This document shows, piece by piece, positions 15,929 to 25,398 of a stretch of 45,098 nt of DNA. Each line of letters starts with the position of its first letter. Position 1 is the stretch's first letter. This DNA is from Flavobacteriales bacterium UBA1986 (GTDB lineage: Bacteria; Bacteroidota; Bacteroidia; Flavobacteriales_G; Salibacteraceae). Where the stretch lies: the NCBI GenBank assembly GCA_002336245.1, contig DDDG01000028.1, positions 1 to 45,098 on the forward strand, written 5' to 3'. The translations under genes were made by a program, and so were the position numbers. The notes under the pieces are model-generated. The model made no database searches. It had not been told where the DNA came from and saw nothing but the letters and a program-made list of their open reading frames with translations.

Positions 15929-18445
15929 TTAGCGGAGAATCAATTTACCACCGAAGCTTTGACCACCTTGAAGAAGATTGATTTGGTAGATTCCACGTGG
16001 AAAGCTTGAGAGATCGATTGTCCGCAGGTATTCCGATTCTCCAAGAACATCTTCGAAGTTTTCAAAGACCAGCCTTCCATTGAGGTCATAGATTCTAAGC
16101 ACCACGGAGCCAACTGCTCCATCACTTTTCAATTGAACTTGAAACTGCCCAGCATTTGGATTTGGATAAATCTGAAGATTTTCACCCCTTATGTCGAAGG
16201 TCCGACGAACTGAGACTATCTCGGAATAATCGAAGCTTCCGTCGAAGTCAACTTGTTTCAAGCGGTAATAGGAATTGCCGGTTAAGGGTTCTTCGTCAAT
16301 GAACTTGTAGGTCGTTTTGGTCTTTTTAGTTCCGGCTCCTTCAAGCTCTCCAATGGAAGAAAAGTTTAAGTCGTCCGAGGATCGCTCTAGGGAAAAATAA
16401 TCGTTGTTGCGTTCGGAGGAGGTGGACCAGCGCAATTGTACCTCTCGGTCGAATGAAGTTGCATTGAAAAATAGAAGCTCGATTGGTAGGGGAGAGGCAA
16501 AGTCGGATCTGTGCATCCAGAATTCTGAAAAGCTATCTACGCTGAACTCCACATAAGATGCGCCAAACTCAGTGCCACTCGACACCTGAGTAAAGTAGTT
16601 CAAATCTGTTGCATTGCTCGGGTCGTAAACCCCATTTGCAGTAGGTCCGTTGTACTTGGTCATACCCAATTCTGCAATCGTGCTGAGATCGTCGTCTGCA
16701 ATTCCGTTGGCGGTGGCGGAATCAACCAGACTAGTGAATTCTGTATTCGAGAAATATAGTCGGATGTTGGCAGTGCCGGATGGTTGAGTATCGGTTTCCA
16801 AAAGATAGTGTCGGCCCAAGTATGCTAAGTTATTGTACAACTGAGCCGAAGGCTCAACGAAAGCGGTAGCTCGAACGATACCTAAGTCTGTCCCATTGGG
16901 TTCTATTGATGCTATGATTTCGTCGCTGCTCGTTGCGACGTAATAACGGAAAGCGTCTGAAAGAATGCGACAAGAATCGGTACTTGTCGCGGCAGGTAAA
17001 CCGGCTCCTGGCGTAGGATTGGTTACAATGGAAGGGATGGTATCCAAACAGCCATTGGTGTCTTGAACTTCAACGGAGTAGGTTCCACCATTGGCAACGA
17101 ATTTCTTGAGAAGACTATCTGAGAAGCCTTCTGAGTAAGCAAAGGCACCGCCAATTTCTCGGTAGTCGTAGGTCCCGCCTCCACCGTAGGATTGAATGAG
17201 TAGACCTGTTCCACCAGTACTTGGGCAAGAGCTGACCACGGTGTTGCTGTCGTAGATTGGGTAGACGGTGGCGATGAGCGTATCGCGCCTGCCTTCACCG
17301 CAATAACAATCGATGACGGGTCCGCTTCCAATCCAAGAAGTGTTCGAATTCATCCCGAACAAGGTGCCCGTTCTACCATTACCAGAATAATCGGTGAGGC
17401 TTGTACCCGGACCATCATCCATCTTGTAGTAGGCTTCTAGATTTGGCTCCGTTCCACTCAAGCATAAATACCTATTGGATGAAATTTCAGTAGCAGTGCG
17501 TACGTCACTCCAAATGCGCACTTCGTCTATGTCGCCTGCATAATATAAATCGTTGCGACCAGCATTGAAAGAGCCTGCCTCGGAGCCGTCTCCAATGAAA
17601 CCAAAACGAGTATTGGTTCTAACGCTTCCCAAATTGGCTCCTGAGTGTGAGTTTACATCTGTCGCCACCAATACACCATCCACATAGATGTACTTATTGG
17701 TTCCATCGTATACTCCGGCAATGTGATGCCAGTTGCCATCGTTTACAGACGTTCCTGCAGGAGAATAAAAGTCATTGATGTCACTTGTTTGAGTTGCGGT
17801 TGCAAAGCCTACCCGTCCATTGTCACCACGAACGAATAGGTTGTAGTATTCACTTCGATCAAAATCAACGATGGACCAATTGTCATTCGTTCCAACGCCA
17901 GTAACAGTTGTTCTAACCCAGCCTTCAACAGTCACTGTTGGAATTCCTGCACCTGGGGAGTAGGACATATTTAATGCAACATAATCGTTGGTTCCATCAA
18001 AGCGCAAGGCACTTCTTGTCGTATCTAAATTGACTTCAGCAATGAAGAAACTGTCGGTTTGAAAAAGGTCGGTTTTTAAGTAACTGTTTCCAGAGGCTAC
18101 CAGGGTATTAGAACCATCGTACCAATAGAAATTAGTGGAATCGCTGTTCACTGTGAGCGTCACGTTTCCAGGGCATACGATCGTATCATTCGCGTCGGGT
18201 TTGTAGGCGATAAGAACACGAACCGTGTCATAGGAGGTGCAAGTATAGCCGACGCTATCGGCTTCTACATAAACCAGTGCAGAGGAATCGATGCTTGTTG
18301 AGGCAGTAGTGTCGCCATTGCTCCATACAATGTTTGAGAAGCCAAGTCCCAAATCAAAAACAACAGAGTCTGCTCCGCATGTGTCGGGGCCTAAGGAGAG
18401 CGAAGGTCGATCGATGATGGCAAGCGCTGTGTCCCTAGTGCTAGT
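15929..18445 (-). pseudogene. giant LamG/T9SS surface protein, 3' part
   Basis: The long third section of a 1,161-codon gene (15929-19411) broken by two in-frame stops. This part begins after the TGA at 18446-18448. It carries an Ig-like segment (DTCGADSVVFDLG, then IVWSNGDTTAS) and a second LamG/concanavalin-like domain (SALRFDGTNDYVALNM; DGNWHHIAGVYDGTNKYIYVDG; DEVRIWSDVRTATEI). Next come a repeat-like Ig segment ending in DTNGCLDTIP and a fibronectin-like region before the end (LRWSTSSERNNDYFSLERS). It finishes with a T9SS type A sorting domain (LQIYPNPNAGQFQVQL; RGIYQINLLQGG; GKLILR). The only nearby start is a TTG at 18352 with no signal peptide. Confidence 0.75.
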
Positions 18446-18991
18446 TCAAGTAGGACAAGCGTAGGTATTGAGCCCCGAAGAAATCCAGGCACCGGGAAGG
18501 GTGAAGTTGAAGAGATTCGCCACTCGGCTGGTACCATTTGCATCGGGTGCAGAGGTGGCGCTTCCACTTTCATCCATCCGGTAGTTGACTTCTAGGCCAG
18601 TTTCAAGCCCTATAAGGCAATTGTTCATGTCGGCTTGAATTTGAGCCTGAGTACGGGCCACACTCCAAATTCTAAACTCATCCAAATCGCCATTAAACCA
18701 ACTGTTTGGTCCGGTTGATCCATTGTAGGTGGGAGCCTCAGAACCAGTTCCTAAAAATCCATATCGAACAACGCCATTGCCATAGGTTGCTCCTCGAGTG
18801 GTGCTCGCATCCAACACTCCATCAATGTAAATTCGGATGGCTCCATTGTCGTAAACACAGGCAACGTGATGCCAATTCCCATCGTCGACCCTTGACACTG
18901 AACCAAAATCTTCGATGCCAACATTTGTGTTGATGTCGAAACCAATTTGTCCGGGCCCACCTCCGTCACCATCGATTTCTACTCTCCAGTA
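18446..18991 (-). pseudogene. giant LamG/T9SS surface protein, middle part
   Basis: Open in the same frame between the TAA at 18992-18994 and the TGA at 18446-18448 (codons 141-321 of the intact gene). It holds the second half of the first LamG domain: DDGNWHHVACVYDNGAIRIYIDG, a DEFRIWSVARTQAQI segment, and LEVNYRMDES. It has no start codon of its own apart from a GTG at 18898 inside the domain, so it cannot make a sensible separate protein. Confidence 0.72.
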
Positions 18992-19411
18992 TTAACTTCT
19001 GTCGAAGGAGGCAATGATTTGTGTAGTGCTGTCGGAAGTCCTTACCCAAGTTTCAACCGTCAATTCTGGGATTCCTGAACTCGCATACCAATACGAAGAA
19101 ATGGCTGCATAGTCGCTTGCTCCATCAAACCGAAGTGCCGTAGTTGTTGTACCAGTATTGTATTCGGCAATGAAGAAACTGTCGGAAGCAGTGAGCGTTG
19201 GAGTGGTATAGTTTGCTCCTACGGCAATCAAAGAATCGCTTGTGGGTGAGTCGTACCAATAGTGAAGTGCACCACCACCATTTACATCCAAGAAAAATGG
19301 AACAAAATCACAGTTGAGACTATCATCTACAGTAGGTTGAGTGCATTGCGCCCGCGAAATGGCAGGAACCAGCACCAAAAGTGCAAAAAGTGAAGTCAGT
19401 CTTTTGGACAT
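18992..19411 (-). pseudogene. giant LamG/T9SS surface protein, 5' part
   Basis: 139 residues from the ATG at 19411, which begins a good signal peptide (MSKRLTSLFALLVLVPAISRA, then QCTQP). An in-frame start at 19474 would precede it with 21 unconvincing residues. The fragment contains an Ig-like stretch (ALHYWYDSPTSDSLIAVG; DSFFIAE) and the first half of a LamG domain (TALRFDGASDYAAI; LTVETWVRTSDS), and stops at codon 140. Alignment with the protein's own second LamG copy (FDRSEYYN versus FDRS-stop-YW) puts a Glu at the broken codon, so GAA to TAA is the simplest explanation. Confidence 0.72.
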
Positions 19412-19766
19412 GAGAACGGTTGCAGGTCGAAATTTTTTTTCACTCATTATTGAACACACTTCAAAACAACACAAACCATGCTTATGTTCAATTTAAATCT
19501 GTTGAAAGTCAGAGTTATACGATTGGTAAACACGTTCTCTCTGAGTACGAATAAGCAAAAATTAGAGCTATTAAAAACTTACTAGATTTCTAATTTTCAA
19601 CTAAGTGATGTCAATCACATTGAACCCAGAAACTACAGAGCTCAGCTAAGTATTCATCGAAGAGCTTCTCAGCTTGTAGCCGCTGACTTTCTAAAGCTTA
19701 AAGTCCTGTGCAACAGCCAGCAGATCGCCTGCTTTAGTTTACTTTGATGATTCCAAAGAGAAACTC
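19412..19766. other. 355-bp intergenic region
   Basis: Divergent spacer between the LamG gene and the cvfB-like gene. No gene seen. It is AT-rich near the LamG start. It holds a perfect palindrome GTGAT-GTCA-ATCAC at 19605-19618, of the CRP/FNR type by shape, and an inverted repeat CTAAAGC (19691-19697) / GCTTTAG (19731-19737) enclosing an AGCAG/CTGCT hairpin upstream of the plus-strand gene. I see no full TAnnTTTG element. Confidence 0.5.
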
Positions 19767-20624
19767 ATGATCGCCAACGGAGAATATCACGAATTGAAGA
19801 TACTTAGGGAACTGCCTCAAGGTCTGTATCTAGGTGATGGTGAGGGTATTGAGGAGGAGGATGATATTTTGCTTCCCAATAAGTATTGCCCCGAGCATTT
19901 TGCAATAGGAGATGAGCTTCAGGTGTTTGTTTACCGAGATTCGGAGGATAGGAAGATAGCTACAGACCTCGATCCTAAAATCCTTCTCAATCAATTTGCC
20001 TTCTTGGAAGTAACGGCAGTTGAATCGGTTGGTGCTTTTATGGACTGGGGAATGGAGAAAGATCTATTGGTCCCATTCCGAGAGCAGCGAATGCCCATGG
20101 AGGAAGGGCGATGGTACATCGTTTATATGGAGCTCGATGAAGAGACCGATCGATTGTACGCAAGCAATAAGATTGAAAAACGCTTGAGCAACGATGACAT
20201 GGAACTCGCTGAAGGTGATCAGGTGTCCGTCATTTTATATCACGAAACCGACCTGGGGTATAATGTGATTGTGAACCATCGGCACAAAGCTCTTCTCTAC
20301 AAAAACGAAATATTCCGCGACGTCAAAATCGGCGATGAGTTGGATGCATATGTCAAGAACATTCGCGAAGACAACAAGTTGGACGTTGGTCTTCGTCCGA
20401 GTGGTTACGCCTCAACAGTAGAAGAAGATGTGAAGCGGATACTCCTCAAGATGCGTTTTCGAGGAGGCTTTTTGGCACTGAACGATAAAAGTGCGCCTGA
20501 GTTGATTTATTCTGAGCTGGGGATGAGCAAGAAAGCCTTCAAGAGAGCTATTGGCTCCTTATACAAGGAGAAAAAAATTGTTCTGAAAGATGAAGGGATT
20601 CAAATAAAAGGAGAAGACCTCTAA
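19767..20624 (+). CDS. CvfB-like S1 RNA-binding protein
   Basis: 285 residues, close to the family's usual length. It begins with an S1-like fold (MIANGEYHELKILRELPQGLYLGDG), then further S1 repeats (FLEVTAVESVGAFMDWGMEKDLLVPFREQ near 72-102, and FRDVKIGDELDAYVKNIREDNKLDVGLRP). It ends with a winged-helix domain at about 232-283 (PELIYSELGMSKKAFKRAIGSLYKEKKI). This is the CvfB/YitL architecture (conserved virulence factor B in Staphylococcus), an RNA-binding protein that affects expression of exoproteins. Its target here is unknown. It converges on the metallopeptidase gene with a 16-bp gap. Confidence 0.9.
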   Translation: MIANGEYHELKILRELPQGLYLGDGEGIEEEDDILLPNKYCPEHFAIGDELQVFVYRDSEDRKIATDLDPKILLNQFAFLEVTAVESVGAFMDWGMEKDLLVPFREQRMPMEEGRWYIVYMELDEETDRLYASNKIEKRLSNDDMELAEGDQVSVILYHETDLGYNVIVNHRHKALLYKNEIFRDVKIGDELDAYVKNIREDNKLDVGLRPSGYASTVEEDVKRILLKMRFRGGFLALNDKSAPELIYSELGMSKKAFKRAIGSLYKEKKIVLKDEGIQIKGEDL

Positions 20625-20640
20625 GGGCATTAAGTCCTGC

Positions 20641-21669
20641 TTATTCCTTTCCATATTCCTTTTTCATTCCCGCAATGAAAAGGTCGAAATCTGAATCGTA
20701 GCCTTCGCGAAAGGCCGAATCCATTGAGTTTTGCTGCTTTCTGTACAAACCAAGCCCAGTGAGAATTGTGTTGTTCGCAGTAATGGAGTCTTGCGCCAAA
20801 AGTCTAAATCGATTTTTGTTTGAAAATGGAACTTGCTTCATTCGCTTCAAAGCATTCTGGAAAAATTGTTGCTTTAGTTCTCGCTTACGCCAGAGCCTCA
20901 TTTCGTCATTGAAAGAGGCATAAAGTGCTTTGAGCTTTTTGTATTCATCCAATCCGGCATCAACAAAAAGATCCACGTCGTTCATACGGTTCGCATAGTC
21001 TTCGTACTCTTTTGAATCAAGTCCAAATTTATCTTCCAGGAAAAGGTACGCGCCTCGATCCCCAACAAAGGTTGCAAGGTTCTCATTGAATTCAGCATCG
21101 CCATCTACGTAGAGTGTCGCATGTGTCAGTTCGTGAATCACCAAACGCGCCAGCATCCCTTCGTCTTCATCGAGCATATTGCTCAGGATGGGATCTCGAA
21201 ACCAGCCCAAGGTACTCCAAGCTTGCACTGGGCTCACATCTACATCGTAACCTTCGTCCCAAAGCTGCTTGCTCAGTTTGGCGCTGCGCAATGAATCGAA
21301 GTAACCACGATAGGGGAGTCGACCCAAAAAGCCGTAATTCCAGGTGTATGCTTCGAGAGAAAATTCTGGACAGGCCTGAACAACCCACATAAGGTCTTTG
21401 CCTTCCTGATCGAAAAACGAAGTGTAATTTTTTGAATCGTTTAAACCCAGTGAGTCTTGAGCATAAGCTCGAACTTGCTGAATGAAATTCAACTTGAGTT
21501 TAACGCTGTCTGGGGTGTTGGCATTGCTGAGTACGTCTGAAACCTCCTCTGCACGGTAAATGATTTTAGCCTGGCCAATGCCTTGTTGAACACCGTACCA
21601 AATCAAGTCACCAAAAAAGCCAATGATGACTATGAAGAGAATAAGACAAATGGTCCATACCGTTCTCAT
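20641..21669 (-). CDS. predicted zinc aminopeptidase (PF10023 family)
   Basis: 342 residues. An N-terminal membrane helix (about 4-24) is followed by an extracytoplasmic domain. A zinc site HELTH lies at 179-183 and a third-ligand Glu in FNENLATFVGD near 196, as in the predicted aminopeptidase family PF10023. The sequences DVSPVQAWSTLGWFRDPI and LGRLPYRGYFD just upstream are also typical of that family. The substrate is unknown. It is the next gene beyond the terminator of the division operon and is probably transcribed on its own. Confidence 0.88.
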   Translation of the reverse strand: MRTVWTICLILFIVIIGFFGDLIWYGVQQGIGQAKIIYRAEEVSDVLSNANTPDSVKLKLNFIQQVRAYAQDSLGLNDSKNYTSFFDQEGKDLMWVVQACPEFSLEAYTWNYGFLGRLPYRGYFDSLRSAKLSKQLWDEGYDVDVSPVQAWSTLGWFRDPILSNMLDEDEGMLARLVIHELTHATLYVDGDAEFNENLATFVGDRGAYLFLEDKFGLDSKEYEDYANRMNDVDLFVDAGLDEYKKLKALYASFNDEMRLWRKRELKQQFFQNALKRMKQVPFSNKNRFRLLAQDSITANNTILTGLGLYRKQQNSMDSAFREGYDSDFDLFIAGMKKEYGKE

Positions 21670-21733
21670 TCGGTGAAATTAGTTCAATTGACCGATAGCA
21701 CAAGTGATTCTGGACATTAGTGCTGCAAAACAA

Positions 21734-21767
21734 AAAAGCCCAACTTCTTGGAGGAAATTTGGCTTTT
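21734..21767 (-). terminator. intrinsic terminator of the DCW operon
   Basis: On the minus strand AAAAGCC pairs with GGCTTTT (21761-21767 with 21734-21740), and the T-run continues as TTTTTTG. It lies 18 bp beyond the yqeY stop and before the peptidase gene, so it closes the 15.9-kb cell-division transcript. Confidence 0.75.
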
Positions 21768-21784
21768 CAATGAATCAAACTAGA

Positions 21785-22234
21785 CTAGTTCAGTGCGGCT
21801 TTCACAAAAGAAGAAATGCGTTTTCCATCGGCCTTTCCGGCCAATTTTTTACTTGCAGCACCCATCACCCTGCCCATGTCGGCCATGCCGCTCGCGCCCG
21901 TTTCAGAAACGATGGCTGCAATCGCTTGCTCCAGTTCTGAATCATCCATGGGTTTCGGTAAATAACGTGAGAGTACATCTGCTTGCCTCAATTCATCAGC
22001 GCGTAAATCTTCGCGGTTCTGATTGGCGTATAAGTCGGCAGACTCCATGCGCTGCTTCAAAAGTTTTTGCAAAACTTTCATCGCTGTTTCGTCGTCAACT
22101 TCTCCTTCGGCTCCTTTACTAGTTGCTGCTAGAAGAAACTCAGACTTTGCGGCGCGTAAAGCATCAAGCGTATCTCGATCTTTAGCCTTCATGGCTGTTT
22201 TAATGTCTTCGGTTATCTGGCTTACTATGCTCAT
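21785..22234 (-). CDS. GatB/YqeY domain-containing protein
   Basis: 149 residues, a complete YqeY-type protein: MSIVSQITEDIKTAMKAKDRDTLDALR, then VLQKLLKQRMESADLYANQNREDL, then a C-terminal GatB/YqeY helical region ending KLAGKADGKRISSFVKAAL. The fold resembles the tRNA-binding tail of GatB, but the function of stand-alone members is not established. It is the last gene of the division operon and overlaps the ftsZ stop by one base (TAATG). This ftsZ-yqeY order is common in Bacteroidota. A terminator follows. Confidence 0.9.
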   Translation of the reverse strand: MSIVSQITEDIKTAMKAKDRDTLDALRAAKSEFLLAATSKGAEGEVDDETAMKVLQKLLKQRMESADLYANQNREDLRADELRQADVLSRYLPKPMDDSELEQAIAAIVSETGASGMADMGRVMGAASKKLAGKADGKRISSFVKAALN

Positions 22235-24075
22235 TAGTCGACGTTGTCGTGTAAGAAACGGTTGTTTGGTTTGATGTCGGTTTTCTTCTCACCATCTTCC
22301 CCTTCACTTTCAGACAGCGTATAGCGACTTACTTGTGATTCAGATGAATGTGGCGCATCGTCGAGGTCAATCTGACGTCGTACGTATGCCGGAACACTCT
22401 CCATATCGTTGATGCCATTCGGCGATTTTAGTCGCATGCTTAAGTTCTTGAGGTTCATCATGCGTTCTTGGGCACGAAGCTGACGTTCTTCAGGACTGAT
22501 GTCGGATGCAGTACTCTTATTTTCGGTCGCTTCTTTTGCTTGAGGCACTTCCTCTTTTTCTTTCCGAATGAAAGGTTCGTCGGGTGAAACACCAAGTCGG
22601 GCTTCTGGCTCTTCCTTCAGTTCGTAACGAACTTCTTCGCGTTTTTCCAATTCAAACTCAATCGTTGTTTGGGTTTCATCTTCTTCTTCGTCCGACTCAT
22701 CTCTAATCCAAGAGCGATCTTCTTCTTCCTCTTCTTCCTCTTCTTTTTCTTCTGAAGTTGAATTGACCGTTGACTCCTGATCTACTGTTGAGCTTGGAAA
22801 GCTTGATTCAGGAACTTCTTCCTGCTCATCTTTTATTTCTGGGCGAAAAAACGATTTGAAGTCTTCCTCTGCAGGTTCTTCATTGGAATCTTCAATTGGA
22901 GTTGAACTCGGGCGGAACAGAACTTTTGGTTCTTCTTCAACTTTTTCTTCCCTCGTCGCTGTTGGCTGAGTGTCAGACTTGAGTTCTGGCTCGTCGCTTT
23001 CCAATACGTGGCGAATTGGCTCCTGCTTTGCAACGGGAGCTTCTACTTCCTGATTCAAATTCAGGATTTTCTTCTTTGGCTGGTAGCTCGTATCCAAGCT
23101 GGTACCAGTATCAGGATTTTTATTGAAACCGGTTGCAATCAATGTGATGTTCAGGGAATCGTCTTCCATTGTTTCATCCTGACCATAACCCCAAATAACA
23201 TCGGCAGATAAACCAGCTTCGTTTTGGATGTAATCAGTGATGTCAGTGATCTCGTCCATCAATACTTCGCTCGAACCATAAGTGATGTTCAGGAGGACGT
23301 ATTTGGCACCTTCAATTTTGTTGTCGTTGAGAAGGGGAGAGGCCAGAGCTTGGTTCACAGCGTTCAAGGCGCGGTCTTCACCTTTGGCTGTTGCGCTTCC
23401 CATGATGGCAACACCACTGTCTTTCATTACAGTTCGTACGTCGTTGAAGTCAACATTGATGGTTCCAACACGAGTGATTGTTTCAGCAATACCCTTTGCT
23501 GCTGTTGTGAGAACATTGTCGGCTTGGGCAAAGGCTTCATGAACGGCTAGGTTGCCATAGATTTCACGCAGCTTGTCGTTGTTGATGACAAGCAAGGTGT
23601 CTACGTTTTCACGCATTTGTTGAATGCCTTCCTCTGCTTGTAAGCGTCTTTTTCTTCCCTCGAAAGCAAAAGGCATCGTTACGATTCCAACGGTAAGAAC
23701 GTCTAAATCACGTGAGGCTTTTGCAATAACAGGAGCAGCTCCTGTACCTGTTCCACCACCCATTCCAGCAGTGATGAACACCATTTTGGTTCCTTTGCCA
23801 AGAACTTCCTTGATGTGATCGATGCTCTCAATCGCTGAGTTGCGACCTGTTTCAGGGTTTGAACCAGCACCTAAGCCATCGGTGAGTGTTTCACCAAGCT
23901 GAATGCGGTTGTTGATTGGACTCATGTCCAAAGCTTGTTGGTCCGTGTTGCAAATGATGAAATCAACACCGTTGATTCCCTGATTGTGCATGTGATTCAC
24001 GGCATTACCTCCTCCACCGCCAACACCTACTACTTTGATGATGTTGCTTTTCTCTTTTGGCAAATTGAATTTCAT
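22234..24075 (-). CDS. ftsZ: cell division protein FtsZ
   Basis: 613 residues, the tubulin-like GTPase that forms the Z ring. The GTP-binding signature GGGTGTGAAPV is at 106-116, with the T7 region PFAFEGRKRRLQAEEGIQQM and a catalytic loop around VDFNDVRTVM (near 203-212). The globular part ends near residue 318. A roughly 240-residue linker follows, very rich in Glu, Ser and Thr, and then a conserved C-terminal peptide (MESVPAYVRRQIDLDD, about 558-573) with a further 40-residue tail ending FLHDNVD. The tail after the FtsA-binding peptide is longer than in E. coli. The gene is 21 bp after ftsA. Confidence 0.98.
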   Translation of the reverse strand: MKFNLPKEKSNIIKVVGVGGGGGNAVNHMHNQGINGVDFIICNTDQQALDMSPINNRIQLGETLTDGLGAGSNPETGRNSAIESIDHIKEVLGKGTKMVFITAGMGGGTGTGAAPVIAKASRDLDVLTVGIVTMPFAFEGRKRRLQAEEGIQQMRENVDTLLVINNDKLREIYGNLAVHEAFAQADNVLTTAAKGIAETITRVGTINVDFNDVRTVMKDSGVAIMGSATAKGEDRALNAVNQALASPLLNDNKIEGAKYVLLNITYGSSEVLMDEITDITDYIQNEAGLSADVIWGYGQDETMEDDSLNITLIATGFNKNPDTGTSLDTSYQPKKKILNLNQEVEAPVAKQEPIRHVLESDEPELKSDTQPTATREEKVEEEPKVLFRPSSTPIEDSNEEPAEEDFKSFFRPEIKDEQEEVPESSFPSSTVDQESTVNSTSEEKEEEEEEEEDRSWIRDESDEEEDETQTTIEFELEKREEVRYELKEEPEARLGVSPDEPFIRKEKEEVPQAKEATENKSTASDISPEERQLRAQERMMNLKNLSMRLKSPNGINDMESVPAYVRRQIDLDDAPHSSESQVSRYTLSESEGEDGEKKTDIKPNNRFLHDNVD

Positions 24076-24096
24076 GATTCAGAATTTATTTCGTTC

Positions 24097-25398
24097 TTAA
24101 TTGAGACCTTCATCCAATGCTTGGCTTGAGAAGCGAAGGATTTTATCGAAAATCTTCGAACCCTTTTTCTCTTGCTTGACTTCCTTCTGTTTTAGGTCTG
24201 GCTGAGTAATTCTTCGACGAGCCAACTCATCGAAGCCTTTCAAAACAAGTCCAACAGATGTCGAATACATCGGACTCGTAATCTCGTCAAGGTCTTTGTT
24301 TTCACTAGTATGCGCTAAGTGTTCCGTTGGATAACCAATGCGGGTATCCATTCCTGTAATGAACTCAAAGAGCTGTGTGATGTGCTTGAGTTGCGAACCG
24401 CCACCAGTAACCACGATGCCTGCAATTAGGCGATTCTCGTAAGCAGAGTTTTTGATTTCGTAGTACACCTGCTCAATGATTTCTTCCATCCTTGCTTGGA
24501 TGATGTTCGAAAGATTACGAACAGAAATCTCCTTTGGCTGACGTCCACTCAATCCTGGAATCACAACAATTTCATTCTCCTGACTTTCACTTGCTAGAGC
24601 AGAACCGAATTTCACTTTCAGCAACTCTGCTTGTTTCCGGATGATGGCACAACCTTCCTTTACATCTTCAGTGATAACGTTCCCTCCAAAAGGAATGACA
24701 GCAGTATGGCGAATGATGTTTTCCTGGAAAATCGCAACATCGGTTGTTCCACCACCGATGTCGACGAGAACAACTCCAGCTTCTTTTTCTTCTTCATTCA
24801 AAACAGCTTCTGAAGAAGCTAAGGGTTCAAGTGTGAGCCCCATGAGCTCTAATTGAGCACGCTCAATACAACGCGTAATGTTGTTGATGGCTGCTACTTG
24901 TGCAGTGATGATGTGGAAATTACCCTCGAGGCGCAATCCCGACATTCCAACCGGGTCGAGCACTCCACGTTCATTGTCGACCGAGAAATCCTGGGGAAGG
25001 ACATCAATGATTTCTTCACCTGGAAGCATGACGAGCTTATACATGTCCTGCTTTAAATCTTCAATGTCTTTCTCACTGATTTCGTCTTCCAAACTTTTTC
25101 TCATCAATACACCTCCGTGCTGAATGCTGCGGATGTGCTGCCCGGCGATGCCCACATTGGCTTCGCCAATTTCTACTTTCGACTGGTCTTGGGCTTTAGT
25201 AATTGCCGTCCGAATGGCATCGACCGTAGGTGTGATGTGCGTCACAACGCCACGAGTAACCCCAGCAGACGGAGCTTTACCCATACCGAGGATTTCAAGC
25301 TTTCCGTGCTCGTTCTTCCGCCCAACCATTGCCACGATTTTTGTGGTTCCAATGTCGAGTCCTACGACGATTTCACCCCCGATTTTTGCTTTTGTCAT
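24097..25398 (-). CDS. ftsA: cell division protein FtsA
   Basis: 433 residues, actin-like ATPase that tethers FtsZ to the membrane and recruits later divisome proteins. Phosphate-1 EIVVGLDIGTTKIVAMVG is at about 9-26, the SHS2/1C domain follows, and phosphate-2 VVLVDIGGGTTDVAIFQ is near 208-224. The adenosine loop lies around GIVVTGGGSQLKHI. The C-terminus (FDKILRFSSQALDEGL) resembles the amphipathic membrane-targeting helix. It overlaps ftsQ by 4 bp. Confidence 0.97.
   Translation of the reverse strand: MTKAKIGGEIVVGLDIGTTKIVAMVGRKNEHGKLEILGMGKAPSAGVTRGVVTHITPTVDAIRTAITKAQDQSKVEIGEANVGIAGQHIRSIQHGGVLMRKSLEDEISEKDIEDLKQDMYKLVMLPGEEIIDVLPQDFSVDNERGVLDPVGMSGLRLEGNFHIITAQVAAINNITRCIERAQLELMGLTLEPLASSEAVLNEEEKEAGVVLVDIGGGTTDVAIFQENIIRHTAVIPFGGNVITEDVKEGCAIIRKQAELLKVKFGSALASESQENEIVVIPGLSGRQPKEISVRNLSNIIQARMEEIIEQVYYEIKNSAYENRLIAGIVVTGGGSQLKHITQLFEFITGMDTRIGYPTEHLAHTSENKDLDEITSPMYSTSVGLVLKGFDELARRRITQPDLKQKEVKQEKKGSKIFDKILRFSSQALDEGLN

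Noticed and set aside
18446..18448. TGA read as selenocysteine in the LamG gene
   Set aside because: The context is not a redox site, a second stop in the gene is TAA, and no selenocysteine element was seen.
19412..19766. Small RNA or tRNA in the LamG/CvfB spacer
   Set aside because: No cloverleaf, CCA end or strong stem followed by a T-run was found by eye.
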